The notes under the pieces are model-generated. The model did no database searches, was not told where the DNA came from, and was given only the letters and a program-made list of their open reading frames with translations. From contig JACPQR010000225.1 in the NCBI GenBank assembly GCA_016190375.1, positions 1 to 51,827 of the forward strand: a DNA stretch of 51,827 bases, written 5' to 3'. Positions 20,087-27,442 of the stretch are shown here, piece after piece. The position numbers were made by a program, and so were the translations under genes. The stretch comes from Deltaproteobacteria bacterium (GTDB taxonomy: Bacteria; Myxococcota_A; Polyangia; JACPQR01). Positions within the stretch are counted from its first letter, which is position 1, and each line of letters opens with the position of its first letter.

Positions 20087-21694
20087 ATGCGCCGATCGTC
20101 CTCGTACCTCGTCCTCGGCAGCGGAATCGCCGGTCTCTCCTTCGCACTGAAGGCGGCCCGCCATGGGCACGTCGTGGTGGTCACGAAGCGGGCGAAGGAC
20201 GACGCCGCCACCGCGTTCGCCCAGGGCGGGATCGCTGCCGTCCTCGGAGAGGGCGATTCCTTCGACGCGCACGTCCAGGACACGTTGGCGACCGGCGGCG
20301 GGATCTCCCATCGCGACGTGGTCGAGCTCTGCGTCCGCGCGGCCCCGGACCGGATCCGCGAGCTCGCCGAGCTCGGCGCGAGGTTCTCTCACTCCGACGA
20401 CCGCGGGGGTCCCCTCGATCTCGGGCGCGAAGGAGGACACTCGGCTCGCCGCATCGTCCACGCCGGCGACATCACGGGCCGAGAGGTGGAGCGAGCGCTC
20501 GTGCACGCCTGTTCCGAGAACCCCAACATCGAGGTCCTCGAAGAGCACATGGGAGTCGACCTCATCCTGGAGCGCGACTCCGCGGGAACGAAGCGCTGCG
20601 TGGGCGCCTACGTGCTCTGCAAGCCCACGGGGGTCGTGCACACGTTCGCCGCTCCGGTCGTCGTCCTGGCGACGGGAGGAACGGGCAAGGTCTACCTGTA
20701 CACGTCGAATCCCGACATCTCGACCGGTGACGGCGTCGCGATGGCCTACCGGGCGGGCGCCGAGATCGCGAACATGGAGTTCTTCCAGTTCCACCCGACT
20801 TGCCTGTACCACCCGGCCGCGAAGAGCTTCCTCATCTCGGAGGCCCTGCGCGGCGAGGGCGCGGTCCTGAGGCTCGCCGACGGCCAGCCGTTCATGAAGG
20901 CCCACCACCCGATGGCCGACCTCGCGCCCCGCGACGTCGTGGCGCGCGCGATCGACCTCGAGCTCAAGCGCAGGGGCCAGGACTGCGTCTACCTCGACAT
21001 CACCGGCAAGGATCCATCGTACCTCCGCGAGCGCTTCCCCAACATCCACGCGGAGTGCCTGCGCCACGGGATCGATTTGACGAACGATCCCATCCCGGTC
21101 GTCCCGGCAGCCCACTACTCCTGCGGCGGAGTCGTCACCGACGCCCAGGGCAGGACGACAGTCGCGGGCCTCTGGGCCATCGGCGAGACCGCCTGCACGG
21201 GCTTGCACGGCGCAAACCGGCTCGCCTCGAACTCGCTGCTCGAGGGCCTGGTCTTCGCGCACGTCGCCGCCGAGGCAACCCGCGAGCTGGCGCGGGACAA
21301 GATCGAATGCGCCAGGGAGTGGCAAGTCGGGGAGGCCGCTCCGTCCGAGGAACAGGTCGTCGTCACCCAGAACTGGGACGAGATCCGACGGTTCATGTGG
21401 AACTACGTCGGCATCGTCCGCTCGACGAAGCTGCTCCGGCGCGCCGCCCGACGCATCGGAGTCCTGATGGACGAGATCCGCGAGTACTACTGGGACTTCA
21501 TCGTGACTGCCGATCTCCTCGAGCTGCGCAACATCGCTCAGGTGGCCGAGCTGGTCATCGGGAGTGCGCTGGCTCGTCAGGAGAGCCGCGGTCTGCATTT
21601 CAACCTCGACTTCCCCCGGCCCGACGACACCCGCTTCCTCTGCGACACCGTCGTGCGGCGCGACCTTCCTCCGCACGCTCGCCCAGTGAATTGA
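20087..21694 (+). CDS. nadB: L-aspartate oxidase
   Basis: NadB is an FAD enzyme that oxidises L-aspartate to iminoaspartate, the first step of de novo NAD synthesis. The 535 residues match the family. Signatures are the N-terminal FAD motif LGSGIAGLSFALKAA, REGGHSARRIVHAGDITG, FFQFHPTCLYHP, YSCGGVVTDAQGRTTV, and WAIGETACTGLHGANRLASNSLLEGLVF, which separates NadB from fumarate reductase flavoproteins. The ribosome site is weak. It sits alone between a divergent lytic transglycosylase and a convergent lipoprotein gene and works in the same pathway as nadC at 4276-5124. Confidence 0.97.
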   Translation: MRRSSSYLVLGSGIAGLSFALKAARHGHVVVVTKRAKDDAATAFAQGGIAAVLGEGDSFDAHVQDTLATGGGISHRDVVELCVRAAPDRIRELAELGARFSHSDDRGGPLDLGREGGHSARRIVHAGDITGREVERALVHACSENPNIEVLEEHMGVDLILERDSAGTKRCVGAYVLCKPTGVVHTFAAPVVVLATGGTGKVYLYTSNPDISTGDGVAMAYRAGAEIANMEFFQFHPTCLYHPAAKSFLISEALRGEGAVLRLADGQPFMKAHHPMADLAPRDVVARAIDLELKRRGQDCVYLDITGKDPSYLRERFPNIHAECLRHGIDLTNDPIPVVPAAHYSCGGVVTDAQGRTTVAGLWAIGETACTGLHGANRLASNSLLEGLVFAHVAAEATRELARDKIECAREWQVGEAAPSEEQVVVTQNWDEIRRFMWNYVGIVRSTKLLRRAARRIGVLMDEIREYYWDFIVTADLLELRNIAQVAELVIGSALARQESRGLHFNLDFPRPDDTRFLCDTVVRRDLPPHARPVN

Positions 21695-21720
21695 TCTGGC
21701 GGTTGCGCCAGCGGCCTTTT

Positions 21721-21805
21721 GGGTTCCGCGGCCGCCAAAGCGGCCGCGGAACCCGGCCTGCCATGGCACGCAGGGGCATCGGGGCCGCTTGCGGCCCCGA
21801 TGCCC
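21721..21805. repeat. Hairpin / CCATGG palindrome / hairpin element
   Basis: An 85-bp intergenic element between convergent nadB and a lipoprotein gene. It consists of a perfect 15-bp stem with a 4-nt loop (21721-21735 / 21740-21754), a 10-bp palindrome TGCCATGGCA (21759-21768), and a second perfect 15-bp stem with a 2-nt loop (21774-21788 / 21791-21805). No T-run follows either stem in either direction, so it is not a standard intrinsic terminator. It could still block or stabilise 3' ends. The element at 36563-36648 has the same layout. Confidence 0.8.
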
Positions 21806-21827
21806 ACCCGAGCCCTCCGAAGCCAGC

Positions 21828-22595
21828 CTACTCGTCGAAGCCGGGGCCGCTGCACCAGCCCTCGTCGTTGCACTCGCAGCCGCTGCCGCACTGAGCGTCG
21901 TTGCTGCAGCCGAGCTTGCAAACGGCATTCACGCAGTCCCAGCCCGCGGCGCAGTCGGCCTCGACCGTGCACTGAGGAGCGGGACCCACGGGGATCTCGC
22001 CACCGCCAGGATCGCCGGGGTTCGAGGGGTCGCCGTCACCGGGGTCGCCGTCGCCAGGATCGCCGTCGCCGGGGTCGCCGTCGCCGGGGTCGCCGTCACC
22101 GGGATCACCGTCGCCGGGATCGCTGCCCGGATCTTCGCCGGGATCGCCGGGGTCGTTCGGATCCGGATCCGTGCCCGGGTCGACGCCCGGATCCTGTCCG
22201 GGATCGGCCACACAGAGCCCGTCGAGGCATAGACCGCCCGCTCCGCAGTCCTCGCTGACGCTGCAGTCACCAGGGTCGAGGACGGGATCCTCCGCGCCGG
22301 GCTCCAGGCAGAAGCCGCTGTCGGCGCAGATGGTGCCGTCGGGGCAGTCCTCGTCGAGACCGCAGACGAGCGTGCATCCGTCTTCCGTGCACCGCTGGTC
22401 CGCGCTGCACTGCCAGTCGCCAGTGCATTCGGTCCTCGGCGGAGCGTCGGCCTCGCGGCAGCCCAGCCCGTCGCAGGAGTAGCAGCCGGTGTCGTCGCAA
22501 AAATAGTCGTCGCCGCCGCAGCTGCAGCCGGCGATCATCGCGGCCGCCGCGAGAGCCGAGAACGTCGAGATGATGCTGTTCGGTACCAGGTTCAT
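21828..22595 (-). CDS. Cys-rich lipoprotein with PGDGD repeats
   Basis: 255 residues from the ATG at 22595, which is preceded by a strong AGGAGG at 7 nt; a longer upstream frame lacks such support. The signal sequence ends in lipobox MIAGC. The mature part begins with Cys-rich modules (DDTGCYSCDGLGC, CTGDWQCSADQRC, CGLDEDCPDGTICADSGFC) of the kind seen in myxobacterial surface proteins. A low-complexity Asp/Gly/Pro stretch with six PGDGD units follows, then another Cys-rich module (DCAAGWDCVNAVC). The Asp-rich repeat could bind calcium. No catalytic domain is visible. It is probably an outer-membrane or surface lipoprotein of unknown role, convergent with nadB. Confidence 0.85.
   Translation of the reverse strand: MNLVPNSIISTFSALAAAAMIAGCSCGGDDYFCDDTGCYSCDGLGCREADAPPRTECTGDWQCSADQRCTEDGCTLVCGLDEDCPDGTICADSGFCLEPGAEDPVLDPGDCSVSEDCGAGGLCLDGLCVADPGQDPGVDPGTDPDPNDPGDPGEDPGSDPGDGDPGDGDPGDGDPGDGDPGDGDPGDGDPSNPGDPGGGEIPVGPAPQCTVEADCAAGWDCVNAVCKLGCSNDAQCGSGCECNDEGWCSGPGFDE
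22029..22118 (-). repeat. 15-bp coding minisatellite (PGDGD x6)
   Basis: Six tandem 15-bp units inside the lipoprotein gene differ only at a few wobble or first positions and encode PGDGD six times. Near-identity at DNA level suggests recent expansion. The unit is a multiple of three, so length changes keep the frame. Confidence 0.85.
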
Positions 22596-22724
22596 GTTCG
22601 GCCTCCTGACGACGGGCCCGAGAAGCAAGCTTACCGTCCGAATCCGTTGCATGCGGACCGCGTGCCACCAGGAATGCCCTGAATTCACGGGCGTTTTGAC
22701 GAGAGCGGGCCGCGCCTCCGCCAA

Positions 22725-22754
22725 CGGCGGTTCACAGGGGGGTGTGAACGGCCG
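22725..22754. other. Inverted repeat upstream of the coiled-coil membrane gene
   Basis: GTTCACA and TGTGAAC flank a G6 spacer (22730-22749). One mismatch and four more complementary bases extend it on each side (CGGC / GCCG). It lies in the 237-bp divergent gap, about 80 bp before the ATG at 22833. It could be an operator for a dimeric repressor or an RNA hairpin in the leader. No other gene or RNA is recognisable in this gap. Confidence 0.5.
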
Positions 22755-22832
22755 GGCTCATCGGGGGCGGCCCGCGAGGAACGGAGGCGCCGGGCACGCC
22801 TATCGCTAGCGAGTCGAGCGAGAGGGCCTGTC

Positions 22833-23762
22833 ATGAAGAGCAACGGACAAGAATTCTCCAATCGAAGCCAGCTCGCGTACGGCGGGACCCCTCGACCGCA
22901 GGCGGGGGAGCCTCGATCTCCGGCGCTCGTCCAGTCCCGTGGCGACGAGTTGGCCTCGCCGAGCGATCCCCCGAGCGCGTGGACCTATCTGAAGCGGGCG
23001 GCGCTCCACCCCTATCACCTCCTCGCGGTCGCCGGGACGACGGCCTTCTGCATGATCACCGGGAGCGTCCTCCTCGTCCTCGCGGGCCTCGGCGCGGAGC
23101 TGGCGTATCTCCGGCTCGTCCCCATGCTCCGGGCCTTCCGCCGGAGCATCGATGCCCAGCTCGTCCAGGCCGAGCATGCCACTCAGGCAAGGGAGCGCGA
23201 GAGCCTCCTGGCCCAGATGGACGGCGCGCTCAGGTCGCGTTTCGAGAAGCTGGAGATCCTCGTCGGTCGGATCCACGAGAACTCCAGGCGAGACCGCGCC
23301 TCGGTCGAGTCCGCCCTCTCCGACATCGTCGATCCGACGCGGCTGACGACCACCTACGTCCGGCTCGCGATCGCCCACAAGGGCTACTGCGAGTACCTGG
23401 CGACGACGAGCCGCACCGCGCTGCAGGACCAGATCCGGGCGCTCGAGGAGGCCGAGCGCGGACCGGCTCCGGCCGCCGATCGCACGAGGGCGCTCAGGCA
23501 GCAGCGCCTGGCGATCGCGCGCGAGCGCGCGGCCCGCTGGGATCGGACTCGCGAGGATCTCGATGCGATCGGCCACCAGCTCGCCGCGATCGAGGAGCTG
23601 ATACAGCTCATGCACGAGCAATCCATCACGCCCGCGGCGCCCCAGCACGCTCGCGTCGAGCTCGAGCGCTTCATGGCCGATCTCGAGGAGAACGAGGCGA
23701 CCTGTCGAGAGCTCGCCGAGATCGCGGCGCCAGACACGCCCGGACGGGAGCTGCCTGCGTAG
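22833..23762 (+). CDS. Membrane-anchored coiled-coil protein, unknown function
   Basis: 309 residues with no family I recognise. A polar, Pro-rich N-terminus of about 55 residues precedes one or two adjacent hydrophobic segments (PYHLLAVAGTTAFCMITGSV and LLVLAGLGAELAYL, residues about 60-95). The remaining 200 residues are highly charged and helical with heptad character (AEHATQARERESLLAQMDGALRSR, IRALEEAERG, LERFMADLEENEATCRELAEI), probably a cytoplasmic coiled coil. GAGAGG lies 7-8 nt before the ATG. It is divergent from the PGDGD lipoprotein and preceded by an inverted repeat. A structural or scaffold role at the inner membrane is the most that can be inferred. Confidence 0.8.
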   Translation: MKSNGQEFSNRSQLAYGGTPRPQAGEPRSPALVQSRGDELASPSDPPSAWTYLKRAALHPYHLLAVAGTTAFCMITGSVLLVLAGLGAELAYLRLVPMLRAFRRSIDAQLVQAEHATQARERESLLAQMDGALRSRFEKLEILVGRIHENSRRDRASVESALSDIVDPTRLTTTYVRLAIAHKGYCEYLATTSRTALQDQIRALEEAERGPAPAADRTRALRQQRLAIARERAARWDRTREDLDAIGHQLAAIEELIQLMHEQSITPAAPQHARVELERFMADLEENEATCRELAEIAAPDTPGRELPA

Positions 23763-23765
23763 TGG

Positions 23766-23793
23766 CAGCCGTCAGCTGTTAGCCGTCAGCCAT
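23766..23793. repeat. Four tandem heptamers (YAGCYGT)
   Basis: Immediately after the coiled-coil gene stop, four consecutive 7-bp units read CAGCCGT, CAGCTGT, TAGCCGT and CAGCCAT. Short heptamer arrays of this kind occur between genes in several bacteria. No function is assigned. Confidence 0.6.
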
Positions 23794-23917
23794 TGACCGG
23801 TCGCCTCCCGCGCGGCGCTTTGCCACGTGTGGCCGCGGTGTGTGGCGGATCTGTAGGGCGAGCGCCATGGCGTACGCGGCCAAGGCCAGGGCACGCATCT
23901 TGCCCCGAGGACCGGTC

Positions 23918-24457
23918 ATGGAGAGCAAGATCAAGGTCCTCGGTCACCCGGCCCACCAGCAGCTCATCGTGATCCCGCTCGGCCTCTTGATCGTCGGGAC
24001 CGTGTTCGACGTCGTGTACGTGGTCGGCGGCAGGCCGATCTTCGCGGCCGTCTCGTTCTGGAACATCGTGATCGGTGTCGCCCTGGCCCTCGTGGCGGCG
24101 GTCTTCGGCCTCGTCGACTTCCTGGCGATCCCGCCAGGCACGCGCGCGAAGCGGATCGGCCTCGTCCACGGCGGCGGAAACGTCCTCGTCACGCTGCTGT
24201 TCCTCGTGAGCGCCCTGATTCGCGGCGGGACAGTCGACCACAGACCGACCACCGCCGCCTTCGCCCTCGAGATCGTCGCGCTTGCGCTCGTCGGAGTCAC
24301 CGCCTGGCTCGGAGGCGAGCTCGTGTGTCGCCTGGGCGTGGGCGTCTACCCGACCGCGAACCTCGACGCCCCGAGCTCCCTCGGACGCAAGCGCGGCCTG
24401 CCGCTTCCGGTCGAGCACGTCCCTACCTGGCCGGGCCCGCATGTCACGGAGCCGTAG
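23918..24457 (+). CDS. DUF2231-type integral membrane protein
   Basis: 179 residues from the ATG at 23918, preceded by GAGG at 7 nt; an upstream in-frame ATG exists but has no ribosome site. Four hydrophobic helices are evident (LIVIPLGLLIVGTVFDVVYVV, AVSFWNIVIGVALALVAAVFG, NVLVTLLFLVSALI, FALEIVALALVGVTAWLGGEL). The N-terminal HPAHQQLIVIPLGL and mid-chain GLVHGGGNVL match the DUF2231 family, whose conserved histidines hint at haem or metal binding; the function is not established. It is convergent with the lipoprotein at 24459, with a 1-bp gap. Confidence 0.8.
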   Translation: MESKIKVLGHPAHQQLIVIPLGLLIVGTVFDVVYVVGGRPIFAAVSFWNIVIGVALALVAAVFGLVDFLAIPPGTRAKRIGLVHGGGNVLVTLLFLVSALIRGGTVDHRPTTAAFALEIVALALVGVTAWLGGELVCRLGVGVYPTANLDAPSSLGRKRGLPLPVEHVPTWPGPHVTEP

Positions 24458-24458
24458 C

Positions 24459-25076
24459 TCAATCCAGGTCGAGCACCCGCCACTCGCCGTCCTCTCGCAC
24501 GAGGTCGATGCCGTGGCCGGGGGCGTACTCCACGCGCGCGTGGTCGCCGTCGACCGTCACGTCGAGGTTCTCGGCCGCCGACAGCCCGTCCACGAGGCGG
24601 CGCACCTCGTCGTCGATCTGCGAGCGGCTCCGGCGCGAGAGGATCCTCATCACGGAGTCGAAGCTGCGGCGCTCGAGGGCGCGCCGGAGGGAACGAAGGG
24701 TCTCGCGGGGCGACCGCAGGCTGTGCGCGTCCGCGACGCCCCCGGCGATCCGCCACTCGGTGCCCTCGAGCGCGACCGTCGCGCTCTCGCCGTCCGCGTA
24801 GGCGACCTCGCTCTGGACCGGAACGTCCGCGGGCCGAAGGCGCCGGAGCGCTCGGGCCTGCGCCTGCAGCTCCGCGCGGTTAGCCCTGAAGGCCACCGCG
24901 AACTCCTGCCGGGAGACGGCCGCGCGCTGGGCCGCCGTCAAGAGGTCGTAGGCGGCGTCGGAGTCGCCCCCGTCGATCGCGGTCACGTAGCGCGCCAGCG
25001 TCTCGTCCGGACGCACGGGCGCGGCCGCGGCGCCGCAGCCGGCGAAGAAGACCGCGGGGACCAGGAGCACCCTCAC
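24459..25076 (-). CDS. Small lipoprotein of the OmpA-like operon, unknown function
   Basis: 205 residues, starting at a GTG that overlaps the stop of the upstream OmpA-like gene by 4 bp (GTGA). The signal (VLLVPAVFFAGC) ends in a plausible lipobox, FAGC. The mature protein is mixed alpha/beta: TLARYVTAIDGGDSDAAYDLLT is followed by repeated segments containing Trp and Asp (EGTEWRIAGGVADA ... DGEWRVLDLD), resembling the NTF2-like or DUF4878-type folds common in periplasmic lipoproteins. No catalytic motif is visible. Three genes (26742 to 24459) overlap by 4 bp each and form one operon. Confidence 0.8.
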   Translation of the reverse strand: MRVLLVPAVFFAGCGAAAAPVRPDETLARYVTAIDGGDSDAAYDLLTAAQRAAVSRQEFAVAFRANRAELQAQARALRRLRPADVPVQSEVAYADGESATVALEGTEWRIAGGVADAHSLRSPRETLRSLRRALERRSFDSVMRILSRRSRSQIDDEVRRLVDGLSAAENLDVTVDGDHARVEYAPGHGIDLVREDGEWRVLDLD

Positions 25077-26239
25077 TCTGACGACCTGACGAAGACGATC
25101 TCCATGCGCTCGTTGCGCTCGCGGGCGGAGGTGAGCGTCTCGGCAGCGATGGGGTGCGAGGCGCCGAGGCCGACCGCTCGGATCCTGGCGCGGTCGATCC
25201 CGAGCGCCTCGAGGGCGCGCGCCACGGCGGAGGCCCGCTGGGCGGACAGCTCCTGTGCACCCCTGCCCTCGGAGGTGTGGCCTTCGATCACGAGCGGGTA
25301 TGTCGGGTGCGCGCGCGCGAGGCGGCCGACCGCCTCGATCGCGCTCCGCTCGCGGACCTCGGCGCCGCGCGCCGCGAACACGCCCCGGAGCGTCACGACC
25401 ACGCCTCTCGAGTCTTCTCGAGGTCCGAGCCCTCCGGCAGCGCCGGCCTCCTCGAGGAGAGCCGCGTCCTCGGCGCGCAGGCGCGCCTGAGTCCCCCGGC
25501 CGGCCGCCGCGCGCCTGGCACCGGCGAGCGCCTCCTGTGCCTTGCCGCGCGCCTCGGTGGCGGACGCGAAGGCCGCGGCCGCGGGCTCGGCCGAGAGCGA
25601 TCGCTCCGCTCGGGCGATGGCCTCTCGAGCGCGCGCCGAAGGGCCGTCCGCCTCCGCGCTCTGCCCCAGAAGGGCGGCGGCCGCGACGAGCAGTACCTTG
25701 GCGCGCGACACCAGCTCCGTGGCGGCGGCGCGCTGGTCGCGCTCGCGCCCGCGGGCCTCCTCCCCCGCCGTCCTCGGCCGTCCGCGCTCGTCCGCCTCGG
25801 CCCGCAGCCTCTCCTCCTCGAGGATCCGGTCGATCTCCTGCTGCTTGAGGAGCACTGCGATCCGGTTCTCCTCGGCGCGTCGGGCGGCGTTGTTCTGGTC
25901 GCGCTCGCGCTCGGCCTCGCGCGCGCTTCGCTCCGCCGCCGCGATGCGTTCCCTGGCCGAGGTCGCGTCGGAGGTGACGATCGCGATCTCGAAGCGGAGG
26001 GAGGCCTCGGTCGCGAGGCGATCGGCCTCGGCGTCCCGTCCCTCGTCGCTCGCGCGGCGGGCCTTCGCCAGGGCCTGCCTCGCCAGGAGCACCTCCTGGG
26101 GCGCCAGCCGCCGCGCCGCCGCGACCGCCGGCGACCGCGCCAGCCTCGACGCAGCGGTCAGGGGCTCGGACGCCGGCGAGCCTCCGCAGCTCGCGACCCA
26201 GAGACCGAGCGACAGCGCCACGACCGCTCGCGTCGTCAT
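25073..26239 (-). CDS. OmpA-family peptidoglycan-binding lipoprotein with long helical region
   Basis: 388 residues. The signal peptide ends in lipobox VASC. Residues 30-250 are Ala/Arg/Glu-rich and helical (RLAPQEVLLARQALAKARRASDEGRDAEADRLATEA, IAAAERSAREAERERDQNN), the first part resembling DUF4398. The C-terminal 110 residues are an OmpA-like domain (VVVTLRGVFAARGAEV, YPLVIEGHTSEGRGAQELSAQRASAVARALEALGI, RIRAVGLGASHPIA, NERMEIVFV) that binds the diaminopimelate peptide of peptidoglycan. It would tether the outer membrane to the wall. It overlaps its neighbours by 4 bp on both sides, so the operon acts as a unit. Confidence 0.9.
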   Translation of the reverse strand: MTTRAVVALSLGLWVASCGGSPASEPLTAASRLARSPAVAAARRLAPQEVLLARQALAKARRASDEGRDAEADRLATEASLRFEIAIVTSDATSARERIAAAERSAREAERERDQNNAARRAEENRIAVLLKQQEIDRILEEERLRAEADERGRPRTAGEEARGRERDQRAAATELVSRAKVLLVAAAALLGQSAEADGPSARAREAIARAERSLSAEPAAAAFASATEARGKAQEALAGARRAAAGRGTQARLRAEDAALLEEAGAAGGLGPREDSRGVVVTLRGVFAARGAEVRERSAIEAVGRLARAHPTYPLVIEGHTSEGRGAQELSAQRASAVARALEALGIDRARIRAVGLGASHPIAAETLTSARERNERMEIVFVRSSE

Positions 26240-26742
26240 TGCTCGGCCCCCGTCGTGCCCGGCGATCGCTCGGGTGCCGCAGGCCCACGCTCCTCGACGT
26301 ACGGCGGCGGAGCCTGCTCCAGGGCGATTCGCCGCTCGACCGCTTGCTCGAACGCCGCGCGCGAGACGCGCGCCTCCTCGAGGAGCGTCAGCGCCCGCCG
26401 CTCGCGCTCACGCGCCATGGACTGCTGTCGTCCCGCGTCGACCGCGAGCGACACGAGACGCACGCGCAGCGCGAGGAGCGGCAGGGAAGCTCGCGCGATC
26501 TCCGTGCGACCGCGCCTCACGAGATCCCTCGCTTCGGCGAGGGCTCGGGACGCGTCGGTGAAGAGGTGACCCGCGAACGAGCGCGCGGCGGCGTCTGGCG
26601 CGGCCCGCCCCAGCTCGGCCTCGAACCTCGCCAGCGCATCGGTGACGCTCGCGGGTGGGTCCGCGAGGGCCAGGGCCGGAAACAGGACGAACGACAGCAC
26701 GAGGACCAGTGGCGAAGTCGAGAAACGCGCCGACGCTCTCAC
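26236..26742 (-). CDS. Exported helical protein, first gene of the OmpA-like operon
   Basis: About 168 residues from a GTG at 26742. A signal peptide (PLVLVLSFVLFPALALA) precedes DPPASVTDALARFEAEL. The mature protein is charged and helical (ASRALAEARDLVRRGRTEIARASL, ARERERRALTLLEEARVSRAAFEQAVERRIAL) with a Pro-rich tail, similar in style to DUF4398 proteins that often precede OmpA-like lipoproteins. Its TGA overlaps the OmpA-like ATG (ATGA). The start is uncertain: no good ribosome site precedes the GTG, and a TTG 14 codons upstream is also possible. Function is unknown; it is probably periplasmic and a partner of the next gene product. Confidence 0.75.
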   Translation of the reverse strand: MRASARFSTSPLVLVLSFVLFPALALADPPASVTDALARFEAELGRAAPDAAARSFAGHLFTDASRALAEARDLVRRGRTEIARASLPLLALRVRLVSLAVDAGRQQSMARERERRALTLLEEARVSRAAFEQAVERRIALEQAPPPYVEERGPAAPERSPGTTGAEQ

Positions 26743-26809
26743 TGCCGGGAGCTTGCAGTTCGCCCAGATGGTTGTCAAATGACGCAAAGTCGGCGACAGA
26801 TCGGCCCCC

Positions 26810-27442
26810 TTGGCACCTCTGGCCGCAGCTCTCGTCACGGGGATCGTCCTCGGGTTCGTGACGTCCATTCCGCTCGGGCCCGTGGCCGGGATGGTGGTCC
26901 AGCTCGCGGTGCGGCACGACCGCCAGGCCGCGTACCTCTGCGGCCTCGGGTGCGCGGCGGTCGACGGCGCCTTCTCCCTGGCCGCGGCGCTCGGTGTCTC
27001 GCGGCTGCTCGAGTCGTGGCCCCCGGCCGTTCCGGCGATGTATGCCCTGGGCGGCCTGGTCCTGACGGGCTTCGGCTGGTTGACGCTTCGAGAACGGCCG
27101 AGCGCCGCCCACCCTTCCTCTCCGGACAGACCTCCGCCGCCTCGACGCCGGGCGTTCTTCACCGGCGTCGCCCTCTCCGCGACGAACCCGGTCCCCTTGC
27201 TCGCCTGGGTTGGCCTGTCCGGAACCGTGATGGCCACGCTCCCCCGGCAAGGCATCGCGCTGTTCTCCGCAGGAGTGGTGGGCGGCGTTCTGGCCTGGTT
27301 CTCGCTCGTCACCGAGCTGACGTTGAGGGGCAAGCTCCTCCTCGGCCGCCACCACCGCGTCGTGCCGCGGATCGTCGGCGTTCTCCTCCTCGCGTCCGCC
27401 GCGGTGTGCTTCTGGAGGGCGATCGTGACGTTCCTGGGGTAG
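26810..27442 (+). CDS. LysE-family transporter
   Basis: 210 residues, almost entirely hydrophobic with about six membrane segments (ALVTGIVLGFVTSIPLGPVAGMVV, FTGVALSATNPVPLLAWVGLSG, VVGGVLAWFSLVTELTL, IVGVLLLASAAVCFW). The N-terminal SIPLGPV and central TNPVPLLAW match the LysE/RhtB exporter fold, which expels amino acids or related small molecules. The substrate cannot be named. The start is a TTG at 26810. The stop shares a base with the GTG start of the next gene (TAGTG), so this transporter may be translationally linked to the MoxR-VWA cluster, although it need not belong to it functionally. Confidence 0.82.
   Translation: MAPLAAALVTGIVLGFVTSIPLGPVAGMVVQLAVRHDRQAAYLCGLGCAAVDGAFSLAAALGVSRLLESWPPAVPAMYALGGLVLTGFGWLTLRERPSAAHPSSPDRPPPPRRRAFFTGVALSATNPVPLLAWVGLSGTVMATLPRQGIALFSAGVVGGVLAWFSLVTELTLRGKLLLGRHHRVVPRIVGVLLLASAAVCFWRAIVTFLG

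Noticed and set aside
21721..21805. Bidirectional intrinsic terminator for nadB and the lipoprotein gene
   Set aside because: The stems are strong but no T-run follows in either direction; the nearby TTTT precedes the stem on the plus strand.
22650..22680. Possible sigma-54 promoter (TGGCACG with a GC 10 nt later) before the PGDGD lipoprotein
   Set aside because: The -24 half fits, but the -12 half reads CCGC instead of TTGC, so the match is too weak.
26239..27441. In-frame upstream extension of the 508-residue unknown protein
   Set aside because: It runs through the OmpA-operon gene and the LysE-like gene in other frames; the GTG overlapping the LysE stop is the natural start.
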